A stretch of 20,474 nucleotides of DNA from Clostridiales bacterium (lineage in GTDB: Bacteria > Bacillota > Clostridia > Oscillospirales > Acutalibacteraceae): positions 1 through 20,474 of the forward strand of contig DXXH01000043.1 of the NCBI GenBank assembly GCA_019416395.1. The letters run 5' to 3'. Positions 1-8,278 of the stretch are shown here, piece by piece. The notes under the pieces are model-generated. The model had not been told where the DNA came from. It saw only the letters and a program-made list of their open reading frames with translations, and did no database searches. The stretch's first letter is position 1. The number at the start of each line of letters is the position of its first letter. The position numbers were made by a program, and so were the translations under genes.

Positions 1-20
1 TGGAAAGTTTCGGTATACTG

Positions 21-48
21 GGAGAAGCGGAAACGCTTCTCCTTTTTT
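21..48 (+). terminator. Intrinsic terminator of the unit upstream of the window
   Basis: A perfect 9-bp stem, GGAGAAGCG (21-29) and CGCTTCTCC (34-42), encloses a GAAA tetraloop and is followed by six T residues (43-48). It presumably ends a gene lying before position 1. A TATACT hexamer at 14-19 just before it could be a -10 box, in which case the hairpin would act as an attenuator for the next gene, but its -35 region is outside the window. Confidence 0.85.
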
Positions 49-82
49 GTTGTGACGGATTGTTCAGAAAAATGAGGTGCCT

Positions 83-1591
83 ATGAAAAAGCAAAAAGCG
101 GTTTTGTGGCTGACTGTCTTTTTCCTGGGAGCGATGCTGCTGTTTTCGGCCTGTTCTTCCCAGGACAGAAGTGTCACTTCTATCACTTCCAGCAAAGGCG
201 GGAATAGTTCTTCCCCCCATGAAGAGGAAAGCCCCTCTCCACCCCGGCAGACGGCCAGCCCCAGTGTGATGGCTGGTTCTGTTTCGGGAGTGGAACCAGC
301 TCCCACTCCTGGCAATACTCCCAGCCCAACGTCCGGCGAATCGCCTGCCCACCGGCCGTTATGGAAGACGGTGGAACGGGAAATCACCACGGCGACAGAA
401 AGGAAATTGTCTCTGCTTTTGGAAGACGGTTCCCAGTGGACAGTAGATTTGGAAGGCGCGGCGCAGCAAGAGGTGGATTACAGCAAAGGCAATGAAGCGA
501 CAGTGACCTACGACGAAAACCAGCGGAATGGAACCAGGGTCAAGGCTGCTTCTGTGCAAACCTCGGTCCCGGAACGTTACGGGAAAGTGGATCAGCTCCT
601 TTCCGGCATGACTCTGGAAGAAAAAGTAGGGCAGATGTTTTTCGTTCGGTGCCCTGATTCCCAAGGAGCCCAGGACGTAGAGCGGTACCAGTTTGGCGGC
701 TATATTTTATTTGGCCGGGATTTTAAAGGGCTGACAGCAGACCAGGTTCGCGCCAATGTGGAAAGCTATCAGGAAAAGGCGAAAATTCCGTTGTTGATCG
801 GTGTGGACGAAGAAGGGGGAACCGTGGTGCGGGTCAGCGCCAATCCGAATTTGTGCGAGGAACCCTATTGGTCGCCCCGGTCCCTGTACAATACGGGGGG
901 CTTGAGTTTGGTGGCTTGGGTGGAGCGCGACAAATTGCAGGTGCTTTCTGACTTGAGAATCAATGTGAATTTTGCGCCTGTCTGCGATATCTCTCAAGAC
1001 CCAGAGGCTTTTATGTACGACCGTTCCCTGGGGCGGGATCCGGAAACCACGTCTCAGTACATTCAGGAAATGGTGGGCATTTACCGGGAAAATTCCGTGG
1101 GATGTGTGCTGAAGCATTTCCCGGGGTACGGAGATAATGCCGATACCCATACTGGCGTGGCGATCGACCAGCGTCCTTATGAACGTTTCCGGCAGGAAGA
1201 TTTTCTGCCTTTTCAGGCGGGGGCTCAAGCGGGAGCTGGGTGTGTGTTGGTAAGTCACAATGTGGTAACTTGCGTGGATTCTGAGTACCCGGCGTCCTTG
1301 TCCGTAAAGTGGCATGAGGAGCTTCGGAAAAACCTGGGATTTGACGGCTGCGTTATTACGGACGACTTGATTATGGGTGCGATTCAGGAATACTGCGACG
1401 CTTCCAGTGCGGCAGTGCAGGCGGTCATAGCGGGGAATGATTTGCTGTGTTGTTCCGACTATGAGACGCAGTATCCGGCTGTGTTGGAAGCCGTCAAGAT
1501 GGGGGAGATTTCCCAGGAACGTATCGACCAGTCGGTTCGGCGGATTCTCCGTTGGAAGGTGGATTTGAATCTGTTGGGACAGCCGGAATAG
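83..1591 (+). CDS. Secreted lipoprotein, glycoside hydrolase family 3 (NagZ-type beta-N-acetylhexosaminidase)
   Basis: Predicted 502-residue exported GH3 enzyme. Residues 1-24 form a lipoprotein signal: a basic start (MKKQK), a hydrophobic stretch and the lipobox FSAC with Cys24 as the lipidation site. Residues about 25-93 are a low-complexity Pro/Ser/Thr/Glu linker. About 70 residues of unassigned, probably beta-rich sequence follow, then the GH3 barrel. NagZ-type motifs are visible: KHFPGYG from Lys344, the Asp354-Thr-His356 pair matching the acid/base dyad of NagZ enzymes, and TDDL with Asp427 as likely nucleophile. Family knowledge suggests release of N-acetylglucosamine from muropeptides or related glycans outside the membrane; substrate is not proven. 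I chose ATG 83 over GTG 77 because GAGGTG (74-79) serves as its ribosome binding site. The next gene follows after 18 nt, so the two are probably cotranscribed. Confidence 0.88.
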   Translation: MKKQKAVLWLTVFFLGAMLLFSACSSQDRSVTSITSSKGGNSSSPHEEESPSPPRQTASPSVMAGSVSGVEPAPTPGNTPSPTSGESPAHRPLWKTVEREITTATERKLSLLLEDGSQWTVDLEGAAQQEVDYSKGNEATVTYDENQRNGTRVKAASVQTSVPERYGKVDQLLSGMTLEEKVGQMFFVRCPDSQGAQDVERYQFGGYILFGRDFKGLTADQVRANVESYQEKAKIPLLIGVDEEGGTVVRVSANPNLCEEPYWSPRSLYNTGGLSLVAWVERDKLQVLSDLRINVNFAPVCDISQDPEAFMYDRSLGRDPETTSQYIQEMVGIYRENSVGCVLKHFPGYGDNADTHTGVAIDQRPYERFRQEDFLPFQAGAQAGAGCVLVSHNVVTCVDSEYPASLSVKWHEELRKNLGFDGCVITDDLIMGAIQEYCDASSAAVQAVIAGNDLLCCSDYETQYPAVLEAVKMGEISQERIDQSVRRILRWKVDLNLLGQPE

Positions 1592-1609
1592 GGACAAGGA
1601 GAAATTGTG

Positions 1610-2146
1610 ATGAAAATTGGTGAATTTCCCAGGGGAAACCAGAACTTTTTCCGTCAGGGAGTGGAGCTTTTGCGGGAGTGCTTTCCCCAGGCATATAGCG
1701 GGGAACAGGCTGACCGGGAGATGGTCCGGATTTTGGAAGAAGACCGCATTGCCCTGCTGGCGGAAGAGGAAGGACATTTGGTGGGGCTGATCGGGGCTAT
1801 GCCGCAATACGGGGTGACAGCCTGGGAGCTTCACCCATTGGCAGTGACAGCGTCTTACCGTCGGGAAGGGATCGGGTCGGCCTTGGTGGCCAGACTGGAA
1901 CAGGAATGCGCTTCGAAAGGGTGTATCACCCTGTACCTGGGAACAGACGACGAGTTTGGCCAGACAACGTTAAGCGGCACGGATCTTTTCCAGGACACAT
2001 TTGGGAAGATTGAGCGGATTGAAAACCTGGGTGGCCACCCGTACCAGTTTTATCAAAAACAGGGCTTTCAGATCGTGGGTGTTTTGCCGGACGCCAATGG
2101 GCCTGGAAAGCCGGATATCTGGATGGCCAAGAGGATTGGAAAATAA
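1610..2146 (+). CDS. AAC(6')-Ii-like aminoglycoside 6'-N-acetyltransferase (GNAT)
   Basis: A 178-residue GNAT protein that from memory aligns end to end with the chromosomal AAC(6')-Ii of Enterococcus faecium (about 182 residues). Shared blocks include IGAMPQYGVTAWELHPLAV near the N-terminal third, the acetyl-CoA loop around RREGIG, LYLGTDDE, TTLSGTDLF, NLGGHPYQFYQKQGF and the C-terminal GKPDIWMAK. Members of this family acetylate the 6'-amine of aminoglycosides using acetyl-CoA, though chromosomal ones may have another natural substrate. The ribosome binding site AAGGAG (1596-1601) lies 8 nt before ATG 1610, which I prefer to GTG 1607. It follows the GH3 lipoprotein by 18 nt and is closed by a terminator. 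No mobile-element signature flanks it, so it appears to be a resident gene. Whether it confers resistance cannot be told from sequence. Confidence 0.85.
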   Translation: MKIGEFPRGNQNFFRQGVELLRECFPQAYSGEQADREMVRILEEDRIALLAEEEGHLVGLIGAMPQYGVTAWELHPLAVTASYRREGIGSALVARLEQECASKGCITLYLGTDDEFGQTTLSGTDLFQDTFGKIERIENLGGHPYQFYQKQGFQIVGVLPDANGPGKPDIWMAKRIGK

Positions 2147-2158
2147 TCGGAGATTGCG

Positions 2159-2200
2159 AAGCGCCGGACTAGCGGGGATTCCGCCAGTCCGGCGCTTTTT
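2159..2200 (+). terminator. Intrinsic terminator after the GH3/acetyltransferase unit
   Basis: A perfect 12-bp stem pairs AAGCGCCGGACT (2159-2170) with AGTCCGGCGCTT (2186-2197), and the loop itself contains GCGG/CCGC. A T run follows (2196-2200). It overlaps the last codon region of the convergent recQ gene, whose stop lies at 2199-2201. The U tract serves the plus strand only. Confidence 0.9.
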
Positions 2201-4031
2201 ATGTGCCGTTCTGTTCTTCTTTCCAGGATTGGATTTCTTCCAGAAAGACTTTTCCGTATTTTTGCAGTTTAGCCTGGCCCACACCGGGGATTTTCAGCAG
2301 TTCTTCAGGTGTGACAGGCTGGTAAGCGGCCAGAGCTTCCAACGTGGCGTTGGAAAAGATAATGTACATGGGTACGTTTTGGGCCCGGGAGAGTTTTCCA
2401 CGAAGTTCCCGGAGACGCTGGAAAAGCTGAGGGTCGCTTTTAGGCAGATCCCGTGGAGATTGTTTTGCAGGGGGGAGGATGTCACCGGTTCGCACCCGCA
2501 TGAAGACAGCAGCCTCCCCCCGAAGCAGCTCTTCTGCTCTGGGACCGAGAGCCAGGGTGGGATATTCTCCATCGGATTGATTTAAGAATCCTTGAAGCAG
2601 GAGTGTGTGAATCATTTCCCGCAGGTCCTCTTCCTTGAAGGCTGACAGTTTGCCATGAATGGGAAGTTTTGCAAAGCCTTGCCGAAGGATTTTCTCATTT
2701 TTGCTGCCCCGCAGTACGTCCAGCACCATTTTTATGCCGTAGCGCTGCCGCAGGTATCGCACACAGGAAAGAATTTCCCGGCTTTGACTGGTAATGTCCA
2801 CTTGCTGAAACTGCCCGGTGCAGTTTTGACAGTTGGTACACCGGGTAGGAGCATGTTCCCCAAAATAGTGGAGGATATATTCCCGCAGGCAAGAGGTGGT
2901 GTGGCAGTAGTTGGTCATAGCCCGCAACCGGTGTTCGTTTTGCTGGGTGAGCTGTTCCAACGCCTGCTCGTCCAGGTCAGCATTTTCCTCGCTCCGGCTG
3001 AAGAGGAACCGGTTTAGGCCCACGTCCTGGCCACTGTAAAGCAGAAAACATTGAGCGGGTTCCCCATCCCGTCCGGCCCGTCCCGCTTCCTGGTAATAGC
3101 TTTCCAGGTCTTTGGGCATATTATAGTGGATCACAAACGCCACATTGGATTTGTCAATCCCCATGCCAAAGGCGTTGGTTGCCACCATCACTGTGGCCCT
3201 GTCGTAAAGAAAATCCTCTTGGTTTTTCTGACGCTCCTGGTCGGTAAGCCCAGCATGGTAGCGTGTAGCGGCAAATCCTTGTTCTTGAAGGGCTTCGCAG
3301 ACCTCTTCTACAGCCTTCCGTGTGGCGCAATAGATGATTCCGCTTTTCTCCCGGCGTTCTTTGAGCAGTTTTAGTGTTTCCCCCAATTTATCCTTAGGCC
3401 TGCGAACCTCAAAATACAGGTTGGGACGGTCAAAACTGGTAACGGTAACCCATGGATCCCGCAGAGCTAGCAGAGAGAGGATATCTTTCCGGACTCTGGG
3501 GGTAGCGGTGGCGGTAAAGGCGGATACTACCGGCCGTTGCGGCAGGGCTTCCACGAATTCCGGAACGGATAAATAGCTGGGGCGGAAATCCTGGCCCCAT
3601 TGGGAGACACAATGGGCTTCATCGATGGTGACCATGGAAATGGAAGCGCTTTTGGCAAAGTCTAGAAATTCCGGGGTCAAAAGCCGTTCCGGAGCCACAT
3701 AGATAATTTTATACACCCCTGCCCGGGCATTTCGCAAGGCGGCTTGATACTGGTTCCAGGTTAACGAGCTGTTCAGGTAAGCTCCTCGCACGCCGTTTTG
3801 CACTAAGGCGGTTACCTGGTCTTTCATCAGGGAAATCAGGGGGGATACCACCAGGGTGATCCCTTCCATCAGCAGGGCGGGAACCTGGTAGCACAGGGAT
3901 TTCCCAGCCCCGGTGGGCATGATCCCCACTGCGTCCCGTCCCGACAGCAGAGCGTCGATCAGTTCTTCCTGTCCCGGCCGAAATGCGGGATAGCCGAAAT
4001 AGTGTTCTAGTACCTGGAGTTTCGTGGGCAC
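2199..4031 (-). CDS. recQ: ATP-dependent DNA helicase RecQ
   Basis: A 610-residue 3'-5' superfamily 2 helicase with the complete RecQ layout. Residues 10-25 carry the RecQ-type motif 0 (YFGYPAFRPGQEELI), followed by Walker A TGAGKS with Lys44 and the DEAH box within IDEAHCVSQWGQDFRP at about residue 136. The second RecA lobe includes YQEAGRAGRDG. A zinc-binding region with four Cys (CLREYIL... then C-x2-C-x2-C) follows at about 370-395, then a winged-helix region and a C-terminal HRDC domain ending in IPGVGQAKLQKYG. RecQ unwinds forked and recombination intermediates in repair and fork restart. The start is GTG 4031, preceded on the minus strand by AGAGGAG at a 5-nt spacing. It is a single-gene unit divergent from malQ. 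Confidence 0.96.
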   Translation of the reverse strand: MPTKLQVLEHYFGYPAFRPGQEELIDALLSGRDAVGIMPTGAGKSLCYQVPALLMEGITLVVSPLISLMKDQVTALVQNGVRGAYLNSSLTWNQYQAALRNARAGVYKIIYVAPERLLTPEFLDFAKSASISMVTIDEAHCVSQWGQDFRPSYLSVPEFVEALPQRPVVSAFTATATPRVRKDILSLLALRDPWVTVTSFDRPNLYFEVRRPKDKLGETLKLLKERREKSGIIYCATRKAVEEVCEALQEQGFAATRYHAGLTDQERQKNQEDFLYDRATVMVATNAFGMGIDKSNVAFVIHYNMPKDLESYYQEAGRAGRDGEPAQCFLLYSGQDVGLNRFLFSRSEENADLDEQALEQLTQQNEHRLRAMTNYCHTTSCLREYILHYFGEHAPTRCTNCQNCTGQFQQVDITSQSREILSCVRYLRQRYGIKMVLDVLRGSKNEKILRQGFAKLPIHGKLSAFKEEDLREMIHTLLLQGFLNQSDGEYPTLALGPRAEELLRGEAAVFMRVRTGDILPPAKQSPRDLPKSDPQLFQRLRELRGKLSRAQNVPMYIIFSNATLEALAAYQPVTPEELLKIPGVGQAKLQKYGKVFLEEIQSWKEEQNGT

Positions 4032-4076
4032 AGATACTCCTCTTTTCTACAGAATAAAAAGTAATTTAACTTTTTT

Positions 4077-4082
4077 AGTATA
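4077..4082 (-). promoter_or_regulatory. Candidate extended -10 element for recQ
   Basis: On the minus strand the sequence TGCTATACT places a near-consensus TATACT (plus-strand 4077-4082) with the extended -10 TG dinucleotide, about 45 nt before the recQ start. Only a T-rich stretch occupies the -35 position, so the promoter would rely on the extended -10. Confidence 0.5.
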
Positions 4083-4146
4083 GCAGAAAAAGAGACTTAA
4101 AAAAAGCGTGCGGGAAAGTTTCCAGGGAACTAAATGCCAAATTTAT

Positions 4147-4186
4147 AAATTCAACTCTATACAAATTCACATTTTTAGTTGAATTT
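4147..4186. repeat. 10-bp perfect inverted repeat upstream of malQ promoter
   Basis: AAATTCAACT (4147-4156) and AGTTGAATTT (4177-4186) are perfect inverted copies 20 bp apart, so their centres are about 30 bp, or three helical turns, apart. The repeat ends 12 nt before the malQ -35 box. This arrangement fits an activator or looping repressor site. No known consensus was recognised, and the AT-rich background makes chance a possibility. Confidence 0.45.
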
Positions 4187-4198
4187 CCTAAATTTTTC

Positions 4199-4228
4199 TT
4201 GCGATTTCCCCTGTAGTGGTGCTATACT
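4199..4228 (+). promoter_or_regulatory. Sigma-A type promoter for malQ-glgP
   Basis: TTGCGA (4199-4204), an 18-nt spacer and TATACT (4223-4228), with the extended -10 TG at 4220-4221. Transcription would start near 4235, giving a leader of about 60 nt before malQ. Confidence 0.7.
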
Positions 4229-4293
4229 AGACCCCAGAATGACAACGCTGGGGCGGGGAAGGACCGTCCATTTTTTCAGAAAGGAGCGTTACT

Positions 4294-5820
4294 ATGGCAC
4301 GGAAAAGTTGGGTTACCCGGGCGGCAGGAGTGCTTTTACCCGTGAGCAGCCTGCCTTCCAAATATGGCGTGGGGACTTTTGGCCAGGCTGCCCGGGACTG
4401 GGTAGATTTTTTGGCGCGGGCAAAACAGCGGTATTGGCAAGTTTTGCCCTTGGGTCCCACAAGTTTTGGGGACAGTCCCTATCAGAGCTATTCCGCTTTC
4501 GCGGGGAATCCGTTGTTTATCGATTTGCAGGAGCTCTGCCAAGAAGGCTTGTTGAAAAAAGGCAGATGCAAGCGGACATTTTGGGGGGAAGACCCTTCCT
4601 ATGTGGATTACGATACTGTGAGAGCGGGACGTGACCGTCTGCTGCGCCGGGCGTTTGAAAACTTCACGGATACCAAATCCCTGGAGCGGTTCCGGAAACG
4701 GAACAAAGCCTGGGTGGAAGAGTACGCCCTCTATATGGCCATCAAGGAGCAGATGGATGGCAAACCCTGGACGGAATGGGAAAAGGGACTGCGCTTGCGG
4801 GACCCCCAGGTGTTGGAAAATTGGAAAAAGCGCTGCCGGAAAGACGTGGAGTACCATGTGTTCACCCAGTATTTGTTTTTCCGGCAGTGGGAAGCGCTGA
4901 AAAAATACGCCAATGAAAAGGGCGTGAAGATCATCGGCGATGCCCCCATTTATGTGGCGATGGACAGCGCCGATGTATGGGCCAATCCTGGACTGTTCCA
5001 GTTGGACGAGGACAATGTTCCCACAGAGGTATCCGGTTGTCCTCCGGACGCTTTTTCAGAGGACGGCCAGCTGTGGGGGAATCCCCTGTACCGGTGGGAC
5101 GTGATGGCGAAGGACGGTTACAGCTGGTGGATGGAGCGGATCAAAGCTAACCTTTCCATGTATGATGTGCTGCGGATCGACCATTTCCGGGGGTTGGAAA
5201 GCTATTATGCCATTCCCTATGGGGAAGAGACGGCCAAAAATGGACGGTGGCGCAAAGGGCCCGGCATGGATTTTATCCGGAAAATCAATCAAACTGTGGA
5301 AGGCGCAGCCATTATTGCGGAAGATTTAGGAATGCTTACTCCGGCGGTGCATAGGCTTTTAAAGGGCAGCGGTTATCCGGGCATGAAGGTGTTGCAGTTT
5401 GCTTTCAGCGCCAGTGAGGAAAGCTCCTATCTGCCCCACAACTTGCCCAATCATTGTGTGGTGTATACCGGCACCCACGACAATGATACAACCCGGGGGT
5501 GGTTCGAGTCCGCTTCCCCGGAGGATCTCCAGCTGGCCTTGGACTATTTGGGCATTCCAGACGCCAAGGAGGGAACCTGGGCATTTATCCGGGCGGCTCT
5601 GGGCAGTGTGGCGGATCTGGCCATTATACCTTTCCAGGATTATTTGGATTTGGGCAGTGAAGCCAGGATCAATACCCCTTCCACGGTAGGAGGATTAAAC
5701 TGGAGATGGCGGTGTTCCAAGGACAGTACTACCAAAAAGCTGGCGAAGAAAATGGCCCGGCTTACCACGATTTACGGCCGGGCAAGGGAGATAGGAGGAA
5801 ACGACCATGCGCATGCGTGA
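4294..5820 (+). CDS. malQ: 4-alpha-glucanotransferase (amylomaltase, GH77)
   Basis: A 508-residue GH77 enzyme that transfers alpha-1,4-glucan segments between maltodextrins, making longer chains that phosphorylase can attack. The N-terminal block GVLLPVSSLPSKYGVGTFG, then PLGPTSFGDSPYQSYSAFAGNP and GDAPIYVAMDSADVWA are family hallmarks. Catalytic residues are in place: Asp296 in RIDHFRG (nucleophile), Glu343 in IIAEDLG (acid/base) and Asp396 in GTHDNDT (transition-state stabiliser). Length is normal for the family. ATG 4294 is preceded by AAAGGAG at a suitable distance. Its last 14 nt overlap the start of glgP, so the two genes are translationally coupled in a glycogen/maltodextrin degradation operon in the cytoplasm. 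The promoter is at 4199-4228. Confidence 0.96.
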   Translation: MARKSWVTRAAGVLLPVSSLPSKYGVGTFGQAARDWVDFLARAKQRYWQVLPLGPTSFGDSPYQSYSAFAGNPLFIDLQELCQEGLLKKGRCKRTFWGEDPSYVDYDTVRAGRDRLLRRAFENFTDTKSLERFRKRNKAWVEEYALYMAIKEQMDGKPWTEWEKGLRLRDPQVLENWKKRCRKDVEYHVFTQYLFFRQWEALKKYANEKGVKIIGDAPIYVAMDSADVWANPGLFQLDEDNVPTEVSGCPPDAFSEDGQLWGNPLYRWDVMAKDGYSWWMERIKANLSMYDVLRIDHFRGLESYYAIPYGEETAKNGRWRKGPGMDFIRKINQTVEGAAIIAEDLGMLTPAVHRLLKGSGYPGMKVLQFAFSASEESSYLPHNLPNHCVVYTGTHDNDTTRGWFESASPEDLQLALDYLGIPDAKEGTWAFIRAALGSVADLAIIPFQDYLDLGSEARINTPSTVGGLNWRWRCSKDSTTKKLAKKMARLTTIYGRAREIGGNDHAHA

Positions 5821-8071
5821 CGAACTGGAACAGAAAGTGGGCCTGCGCTTTAGCAAGGGCTTGATGGCGGCGGACAACAAGGAAATTTACCTGGCGCTTT
5901 TGGAGCTTACCCAGGAAAAGCTGGAAGCGGCGGCGAAAATCCAGGGGGAGCGAAAGCTGTATTATATTTCGGCGGAATTTCTGGTAGGGAAGCTGCTGTC
6001 CAACAACCTGATCAATCTGGGGATCTACGACCAGGTGAAGGAAGCCTTGGCGGAAGCGGGGAAAGATCTTGCCCAGGTAGAGGAGCAGGAGACAGAGCCT
6101 TCCTTGGGCAACGGCGGCCTGGGACGGCTGGCCGCCTGCTATCTGGATTCTGCGGCTACATTGGGACTGCCTGGAGACGGTGTAGGGCTGCTGTATCATT
6201 TTGGGTTGTTCCGGCAGTATTTTGAAGACCACAAGCAGCAGGAACGGCCGGACGTGTGGCTGTCCCCAAAGAGCTGGTTGAAAAAGACAGGGATTACGTT
6301 TACCGTGCCCTTCCCCCAGGGAGAAGTTACGTCGGTGCTATATGACCTGTATGTTTCCGGTTATGAAAACGGGGTAAACCGGCTCCATTTGTTTGACCTG
6401 GAAACGGTAGACGAAAGCCTGGTGAAACAGGGGATTGACTTTGACAAGACAGATATCGCTCACAACCTGACGCTGTTCCTGTATCCCGACGACAGTGACC
6501 GGGCAGGCCGGTTGCTGCGGGTGTATCAGCAGTATTTCATGGTCAGTTCGGCGGCACAGCTCATTTTGAAAGAATTAGAGGAAAAGGGCCACCCGCTGAA
6601 GGAACTGCATAAATACGCGGTGATCCAGATCAATGACACACACCCCTCAATGGTGATTCCCGAATTGATCCGGCTGCTTACCGCCAAGGGTGTTTCCATG
6701 GACGATGCCATTGACACGGTGACAAAAACCTGCGCCTATACCAACCATACCATTTTGGCAGAGGCTTTGGAGAAGTGGCCTTTGGACTATCTGGAAGAAG
6801 CTGTGCCCCAACTGGTATCGGTGATCCAGGAGCTGGACCGGCGGGTGAAGCAGAAATACAGCGACGAAAAGCTGGCTATCATCGACGAGAACAATCTGGT
6901 GCACATGGCTCACATGGATATCCATTATGGGTTCTCAGTCAATGGAGTGGCATCCCTGCATACGGAGATCCTGGAAACCTCTGAGTTGAAAGCGTTCGCG
7001 GATATTTACCCGGAGAAATTCAACAACAAAACAAATGGCATCACCTTCCGCCGGTGGCTCATGCACTGTGATCCGGCTCTTTCCCAGTTTATCACGGAGA
7101 AAATCGGTTCCGGCTGGAAGAAAGACGCCAATGAGTTGGAAAAACTGCTTCAGTTCCAGGAGGACGATGCCACATTGCGCCAGCTTTTGGAAATCAAGCA
7201 GGAGAATAAGCGGAACCTGGCGGCCATACTGAAAGCGGAATCCGGTGTGGAGATTGACGAGGACTCTATCTACGATATTCAGATCAAGCGGCTCCATGAA
7301 TACAAGCGCCAGCAGATGAACGCTTTGTACATTATCTGGAAATACAAGCAGATCAAAGCGGGACACCGGCCAAAGCGGCCCATTACCCTGTTGTTTGGAG
7401 CGAAAGCCGCTCCCGCCTATATCATCGCCAAGGATATCATTCACCTGATTCTCTGTTTGCAGGATTATATTGGGAAAGATCCGGAAGTCAGTCCCTGGCT
7501 GAAAGTGGTGATGGTGAAAAACTACAATATCACCTGGGCCCAGCGGCTGATCCCAGCCTGCGACATTTCGGAGCAGATTTCCTTGGCGTCCAAGGAAGCC
7601 AGCGGTACCGGGAATATGAAGTTTATGCTCAATGGGGCGGTCACCTTGGGGACAATGGACGGCGCCAATGTGGAGATCCACGACCTTGTAGGGGAAGAGA
7701 ATATCTATATTTTTGGCAAATCCAGTGAAACGGTAATGGATCTGTATGCCACCAGCAGCTATCACCCTTGGGACTATTACGGAAAGGATCCGGAGATCAC
7801 AGAGCTGGTGGACTTTATCATCAGCCCGGAAATGATGCGTCTTGGAGACCCGGAGAATCTTGCCCGGCTGTACAAGGATATGACCCGGAAAGACTGGTTT
7901 ATGGCGTTGCTTGACGTGAAGGAATATATCCAGGTCAAGGAGCGGGCGCTGGTGGAGTTTGAGGACCGGAAGGCCTGGGCGAAGAAAATGCTGGTAAATA
8001 TCGCCAAGGCCGGGTACTTCTCTTCCGACCGTTCCGTAGCGGAATATAACCGGGATATTTGGAAGCTGTAA
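5807..8071 (+). CDS. glgP: Glycogen/maltodextrin phosphorylase (GT35)
   Basis: A 754-residue PLP-dependent alpha-glucan phosphorylase that releases glucose 1-phosphate from non-reducing ends of glycogen or maltodextrin. The N-terminal part contains YYISAEFLVGKLLSNNL and SLGNGGLGRLAACYLDS. The cofactor-binding block EASGTGNMKFMLNG supplies the Schiff-base Lys605 and is followed by LGTMDGANVEI. It is shorter than the about 800-815 residues of the E. coli enzymes, with a compact N-terminus lacking the mammalian phosphorylation segment, as is common in clostridia. ATG 5807 has AGGAGG (5793-5798) at an 8-nt spacing inside the malQ 3' end; a second in-frame ATG at 5813 is less well placed. Glycogen versus maltodextrin preference cannot be fixed from sequence. 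Confidence 0.96.
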   Translation: MRMRDELEQKVGLRFSKGLMAADNKEIYLALLELTQEKLEAAAKIQGERKLYYISAEFLVGKLLSNNLINLGIYDQVKEALAEAGKDLAQVEEQETEPSLGNGGLGRLAACYLDSAATLGLPGDGVGLLYHFGLFRQYFEDHKQQERPDVWLSPKSWLKKTGITFTVPFPQGEVTSVLYDLYVSGYENGVNRLHLFDLETVDESLVKQGIDFDKTDIAHNLTLFLYPDDSDRAGRLLRVYQQYFMVSSAAQLILKELEEKGHPLKELHKYAVIQINDTHPSMVIPELIRLLTAKGVSMDDAIDTVTKTCAYTNHTILAEALEKWPLDYLEEAVPQLVSVIQELDRRVKQKYSDEKLAIIDENNLVHMAHMDIHYGFSVNGVASLHTEILETSELKAFADIYPEKFNNKTNGITFRRWLMHCDPALSQFITEKIGSGWKKDANELEKLLQFQEDDATLRQLLEIKQENKRNLAAILKAESGVEIDEDSIYDIQIKRLHEYKRQQMNALYIIWKYKQIKAGHRPKRPITLLFGAKAAPAYIIAKDIIHLILCLQDYIGKDPEVSPWLKVVMVKNYNITWAQRLIPACDISEQISLASKEASGTGNMKFMLNGAVTLGTMDGANVEIHDLVGEENIYIFGKSSETVMDLYATSSYHPWDYYGKDPEITELVDFIISPEMMRLGDPENLARLYKDMTRKDWFMALLDVKEYIQVKERALVEFEDRKAWAKKMLVNIAKAGYFSSDRSVAEYNRDIWKL

Positions 8072-8110
8072 TCGGCCTTTGCCCCTGGGATTAGGTCCCA
8101 CAAGTTTGCC

Positions 8111-8140
8111 TTGACTTACCGCGCTTTGATAGGCTATAAT
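8111..8140 (+). promoter_or_regulatory. Sigma-A promoter of the mntP leader
   Basis: TTGACT (8111-8116), an 18-nt spacer and a consensus TATAAT (8135-8140). Transcription from near 8147 would give a leader of about 310 nt before mntP, long enough to hold the riboswitch and an additional upstream segment of about 130 nt. Confidence 0.85.
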
Positions 8141-8278
8141 CAGGAAACAACAGCCTTGCGGCGTAAAAGGAGAAGACGATTAGCCACGGTGTTTGTGAAG
8201 AACCGCGGCAATACGGCGGCGTTCCTTTTCAGGCCCAAGGCGATTGCGTGGACTGGCTGTGGAATATGGCCGGCCTTC

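Noticed and set aside
14..19. TATACT as the promoter -10 of the GH3 gene
   Set aside because: The -35 region would lie outside the window and a strong terminator follows immediately. It cannot be judged from this window.
707..1834. 375-codon minus-strand reading frame opposite the GH3 gene
   Set aside because: It is antisense to a gene with clear catalytic motifs, has no recognisable domain and no convincing start, and arises from third-position GC bias.
2001..2585. 194-codon plus-strand frame across the acetyltransferase end, terminator and recQ
   Set aside because: It crosses a strong terminator and is antisense to the HRDC-coding end of recQ.
8086..8100. TGGGA/TCCCA hairpin just after glgP as a terminator
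   Set aside because: The stem is only 5 bp and no T run follows, so termination of malQ-glgP is not visible here.
6935..8101. 388-codon minus-strand frame opposite glgP
   Set aside because: It is fully antisense to the phosphorylase, including its cofactor site. The composition is His/Gly/Pro-rich, typical of shadow frames.
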